Under the pieces are notes generated by a model. It was given only the letters and a program-made list of their open reading frames with translations, did no database searches and was not told where the DNA came from. A stretch of DNA of 9,330 nt, from positions 1-9,330 of the forward strand of contig CAIXSE010000038.1 in NCBI GenBank assembly GCA_903921965.1, in the 5' to 3' direction. This document shows positions 5,788-9,330 of the stretch, piece by piece. Origin of the DNA: an uncultured Thermoleophilia bacterium (GTDB lineage Bacteria > Actinomycetota > Thermoleophilia > UBA2241). Every line of letters starts with the position of its first letter. The stretch's first letter is position 1. The translations under genes and the position numbers were made by a program.

Positions 5788-8700
5788 TTACTTGGCGGCC
5801 GCCCCCCGGGCGGCGCGGGCCGCGGCCCTTGCGGCCGCCTCGGCCTCGCCCTCGCCTGGCTCGAGCTTGTCCATGCGCACGGCGCAGACTTTGAACTCCG
5901 CCGTCTTCGTGACCGGGTCGCCGGCCGAGTTGGTGAGCTCGTTCACCGGGGACTCCCGGTAGTGGAACGTCATGAACATGACGCCGGGAGCCACGCGGTC
6001 GGTGACCTGGATGCGCGTGGTGATGGAGCCACGGCGAGAGCTGACCTTGATCAGCTCGCCGTCCTCGAACCCGTGTTTCGCCGCGTCCTCGGGGTTGACC
6101 ATGGCCAGCTCGTGCGGGCGCAGCATCTCGAGGCTCGGGGAGATGCGCGTGCTGATGTTGTACTGGAACAGCATGCGCCCGGTCGTGAGCAGCGTCGGGT
6201 ACTCGTCGTCGGTGATCTCGGCCGGCGGCTGGAACGGGATGCCCTGCAGCAGGCCCTTGCCGCGCGTGAACTGGCCCCTGTGCAGGTACGGAGTGCCGGG
6301 GTGGTCCGGGGTCGGGCAGGGCCACTGCACGCCGCCCTCGTCCTCGATGCGCTCCCAGGTGATGCCGCCGAACGTCGGCACCAGGCGGCTGACCTCCTGG
6401 AAGACCTCCTGGGGGCTGTTGAAGGGCATCGGGTAGCCGAGCCGCTTCGCCAGGTCGAGGATGATCTCCCAGTCCGGGCGGCACTCGCCCGGCGGGTCGA
6501 CGGCCTTGCGCACGCGCTGCACGCGGCGCTCGGTGTTGGTGAAGGTGCCGTCCTTCTCCGCGTACAGCGCGGCCGGCAGGAAGACGTCGGCGTAGGTCGC
6601 CGTCTCCGTCATGAAGATGTTCTGCACGACGAGGAAGTCGAGGTTCTCCAGCGCCCTGCGCACGTGGTTGGCGTCGGCGTCGGTGAGGGCGGGGTCCTCG
6701 CCCATGATGAACATGGCCTTCAGCGAGCCCTCCGCGGCGGCGTCGAGCATCTCGGGGATGCGCAGGCCGACGCCGTCGGGCATCTCGTGGCCGTACGCCT
6801 CGCCGAACTTGGCCTTCGCGGCCTCGTCGAGCACGCTCGGGTAGCCGGGGAAGGAGTTGGGCAGGGCGCCCATGTCGCAGGAGCCCTGCACGTTGTTCTG
6901 GCCGCGCATGGGGTTCACGCCGGCGTTGGGCTTGCCGATGTGACCCGTGATCATGCCGAGGTTGGCGAGGTTCATCACGTTGGCGGTACCGACGGTGTGC
7001 TCGGTGATGCCCAGCGTGTAGAAGATGCCGGCCTTCTCGGTCTTGGCGTACAGCTCCGCGGCCGCGACGATCTGCTCGGCCGGGATGCCCGTGATCTCGG
7101 AGGCGCGCTCGGCCGGGTAGTCCTTGACCGTGTCCCACAGGTCGTCCCAGCCTTCGGTGCGTTCCTCGATGTACGCCTTGTCGTGCCAGTCGTTGGTGAT
7201 GATCGTGTGCAGCACGCCGTTGATGAACGCGTTGTCCGTGCCCGGCTTGATCTGCAGCCACATGTGGGCGTGGTCGGCGAGTTCGGTGCGCCGCGGGTCG
7301 ATGACGATGAGCTTCGCGCCCCGCAGGTGCGCCTGCTTCATCTTGTTGCCGATGATCGGGTGCGCCTCGGTGGCGTTGGACCCGATGATGAAAAGGACGT
7401 CGTTACCGACGATCTCCCCGATGGAGTTCGTCATGGCGCCTGAACCGAGCGTGGCGGCCAGACCGGCCACCGTTGGAGCGTGTCAGGTACGTGCGCAGTG
7501 GTCTATGGAGTTGGTGTTCAGCCCCCCTCTCGTCAGGCGCTGCAGGAGGTAGTTCTCCTCGTTGGTGCAGCGCGCGGAGCTGAGGACGCCGATGGCGTTG
7601 GGGCCTTCTTCTTCCTTGATGCGCAGCAGGCGCTCGGCGACGTAGTCGAGGGCCTCGTCCCACGTGGCCTGCTCCCACACGCCGCCGCGCTTGATCATCG
7701 GGTGCGTGATGCGCTCGGGGCTGTCGATGAGGTCGGTGTGGAAGCGGCCCTTGACGCAGAGCGAGCCCTGGTTGACCGGGGCGTCGTAGGCGGCCGTGAC
7801 GCCGACCACCTTGCCGCCGGCCACGTTGAGGTCGAAGTTGCAGCCCACGCCGCAGAACGGGCAGGTGGTGCGGACCTTGTGGCGGTCCCACGACTTCGAC
7901 CGGCTGAGCTGCCGGTTGGTGAGCGCGCCGGTGGGGCACATGTCGACGCACTGGCCGCAGAAGCGGCAGAACTCGGTGTCGAGCTGGTGGTCGAACGACG
8001 CGGCCACCTTGGCGTCGAAGCCGCGCTGCGTGAACTGGATGGCCTCGGTGACCTGCACGTCGCGGCACACCCCGACGCACTTGCCGCAGAGGATGCAGCG
8101 CTTGGGGTCGTAGGCGATGAGCGGCTGCTCCGGGTAGTCGTCGTAGTCGCGGGACTCGGCGCCCTGGAACGGGTTCTGGAAGACCTCGTACTCGATGCCG
8201 AGCTTCTGCAGCTCGCAGTCGCCGTGGGCCTCGCAGGTGCACTGCAGGCAGAGCTGGGCGCCGCGCACGGCGTCGTCTTCGGCGAAGCCGAGCTCGATCT
8301 GCTCGAAGTTGGTCTTGCGGTCTTCGGGCCAGAGCTTGGGCATGTGGGCCGGCGGGCTGATCTCGAGCACGCCGGTGTTGATGTCGATGAACACCGGCGG
8401 GATCTCGGCCAGCCGGCGGATGCGCGTCTCGATCTCGCCCTTGGCGTCGAGCGCCTCGAGGAAGGGCGTGCGGCGCAGGTCGTGGAGGGTCGTGGAGATG
8501 GCCTTCATGTCGTCGCCGCGCAGGTACGCGTCGATGCTCCAGGCCGCCTTCTTGCCCTGGGCGATGGCCTGGATGACGGTCTGGGCGCCGAGCACGCAGT
8601 CGCCGCCGGCGAACACCTGCGGGTCGTCGGTCTGCAGCGTCCAGTCGTCGACCTGGATGGTGCGCCAGCGCGTGTGGGTGAGGCCCTGGGCCTCACCGGC

Positions 8701-9330
8701 GCCGTCGAGCAGCGGGTACTGGCCGATGGCGCTGATGATCTGGTCGCACTCCACGACGAACTCGGAGTCTTCCTGCGGGACGGGGCGCCGGCGGCCTGAG
8801 GCGTCGGGCTCGCCGAGCTCCATGCGGATCATCTCGATGCCGTGCACCTTGCCGGCGTCGTCGGTGAGCACGCGCACCGGCGCCACCTGCAGGACCATGC
8901 GCACGCCCTCTTCCTCGGCCTCGTCGACCTCGGTGTGGTGGGCGGGCATCTCCTTGCGGGAGCGCCGGTAGAGGCAGGTGACCTCTTCGGCGCCCATGCG
9001 CACGGCGGTGCGGCAGGCGTCCATGGCGGTGAAGCCGCCGCCGATGACGGTGACCTTCTTGCCGGTGGGTACGGTGCCGTCGCGCTCGCAGTCGCCGAGG
9101 TAGTCGACGGCGGTGACGCTGCCGGGGGCGTCCTCGCCCTCGACGTTCATGGTGTTGGAGTTGAAGGCGCCCAGGGCGAGGAAGACGGCGTCGTACTCGG
9201 CCTTCAGATCCTCGAGCTGGAAGTCGGTGCCGAGGCGCACGCCGGTCTGGATCTCGACGCCCATGCGCCAGAGGATGTTGATCTCCTGCTCGAGGATGTC
9301 GCGCGGCAGGCGGTACGACGGGATGCCGTA
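5788..9330 (-). CDS. fdhF: Selenocysteine formate dehydrogenase alpha subunit fused to GltD-like FAD/NAD(P)H and ferredoxin domains (5' partial)
   Basis: Probably a cytoplasmic enzyme that interconverts formate and CO2 at a Mo/W-bis-MGD centre and exchanges electrons with NAD(P)H. No stop precedes the window edge, so the N-terminus is missing; 1180 residues are visible, numbered here from the edge. Residues 1-275 are GltD/NfnB-like: nucleotide-binding VIGGGFTAMD (95-104), YRRSRKEMP (121-129, typical of NADPH-binding relatives) and FAD-binding FAGGD (240-244). A linker Cys cluster follows (C361, C364, C366, C372), then two 4Fe-4S motifs (C412/415/418/422 and C455/458/461/465). The catalytic part has its own 4Fe-4S (C490, C493, C497, C525), K527, TGA-encoded Sec616 followed by His617, and RGQNNVQG with Arg809. 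The Sec-to-Arg distance of 193 equals Sec140-Arg333 in E. coli FdhH, as I recall it. A molybdopterin-binding C-terminal domain covers about 1040-1155, then an Ala/Arg-rich tail and a TAA stop. Reading through the TGA is an inference but strongly supported. Confidence 0.94.
7453..7471 (-). promoter_or_regulatory. Bacterial SECIS hairpin
   Basis: The RNA GGUGGCCGGUCUGGCCGCC forms a 7-bp stem (including one U-G pair) closed by the apical loop GGUCU. It begins 11 nt after the UGA. Counting the U of UGA as 1, U17, G23 and U24 are all present; these are the bulged U and loop bases recognised by SelB in E. coli fdhF, whose loop is also GGUCU and whose spacing is the same. U17 here faces G31 and could be wobble-paired or bulged. 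Confidence 0.88.
7483..7485 (-). other. In-frame TGA read as selenocysteine
   Basis: This TGA interrupts the formate dehydrogenase frame in the context IDHCART-U-HAPTVAGL. E. coli FdhF has its active-site Sec140 in the equivalent CARV-U-HGPSVAGL context. Both sides are in the same frame with full family similarity and no missing residues, so neither a frameshift nor a degraded gene is needed to explain it. Cys-type relatives have TGC or TGT here. Confidence 0.92.

Noticed and set aside
7471..7485. Formate dehydrogenase as two separate genes or as a pseudogene broken by a stop
   Set aside because: Both halves share one frame, no family residues are missing, the stop is TGA at the Sec site, and a SECIS-like hairpin follows. 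The apparent GTG start at 7470 is simply an internal Val codon inside the hairpin region.
5587..8799. Long plus-strand ORFs (618 and 439 residues) opposite formate dehydrogenase
   Set aside because: Low-complexity Val/Ala/Gly/Arg/Asp composition and no motifs; antisense shadows of the conserved minus-strand enzyme.
1..9330. CRISPR arrays, tRNA or rRNA genes, insertion sequences
   Set aside because: No regularly spaced repeats, cloverleaf or rRNA-like stretches, transposase motifs or paired terminal inverted repeats were seen on either strand.

Overview
The window is very GC-rich, and every gene I can support lies on the minus strand. Gene style suggests an actinobacterium, possibly Thermoleophilia-like. 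The signs are high third-position GC that creates long spurious antisense ORFs, a MacB/FtsX-type ABC exporter pair with an ATGA overlap, probable leaderless promoters, and GC-rich hairpin terminators without strong U-tracts. The placement is an inference; there is no rRNA or other phylogenetic marker here.

Reading in the direction of transcription, from high to low coordinates: (1) 9330-5788 is one large, 5'-truncated molybdenum formate dehydrogenase alpha subunit. It is fused to an N-terminal GltD/NfnB-like FAD/NAD(P)H domain and ferredoxin-type iron-sulfur modules. A simple ORF scan splits it in two at an in-frame TGA. That TGA sits exactly at the catalytic selenocysteine position and is followed, at the spacing of E. 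coli fdhF, by a hairpin with a GGUCU apical loop. I therefore read it as one selenoprotein gene. (2) 5588-4868 is an MNT nucleotidyltransferase followed by an overlapping HEPN gene, the layout of a HEPN/MNT toxin-antitoxin module. The HEPN frame is interrupted by a TAG at codon 44 where family members have Gln, so it is probably a recent pseudogene. Two copies of one identical 37-bp hairpin bracket this module. (3) 4532-3912 is a NYN (LabA-like, DUF88) putative RNase. Its leader holds a terminator-like hairpin with a U-rich tail between the probable promoter and the GTG start. (4) 3593-148 is a two-gene exporter operon, ATPase then double-FtsX permease, ending at a perfect 16-bp hairpin. The left edge has a short tandem repeat of unknown context.

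The units look independently transcribed. The formate dehydrogenase would oxidise formate (or reduce CO2), with electrons passing through several FeS clusters to the flavin/NAD(P) domain in the same chain. It requires selenocysteine and Mo/W-bis-MGD machinery encoded elsewhere. The most notable content is the selenocysteine site with its SECIS, the GltD-FeS-FdhA fusion, the amber-interrupted HEPN gene between identical hairpins, and the possible attenuator before the NYN gene.
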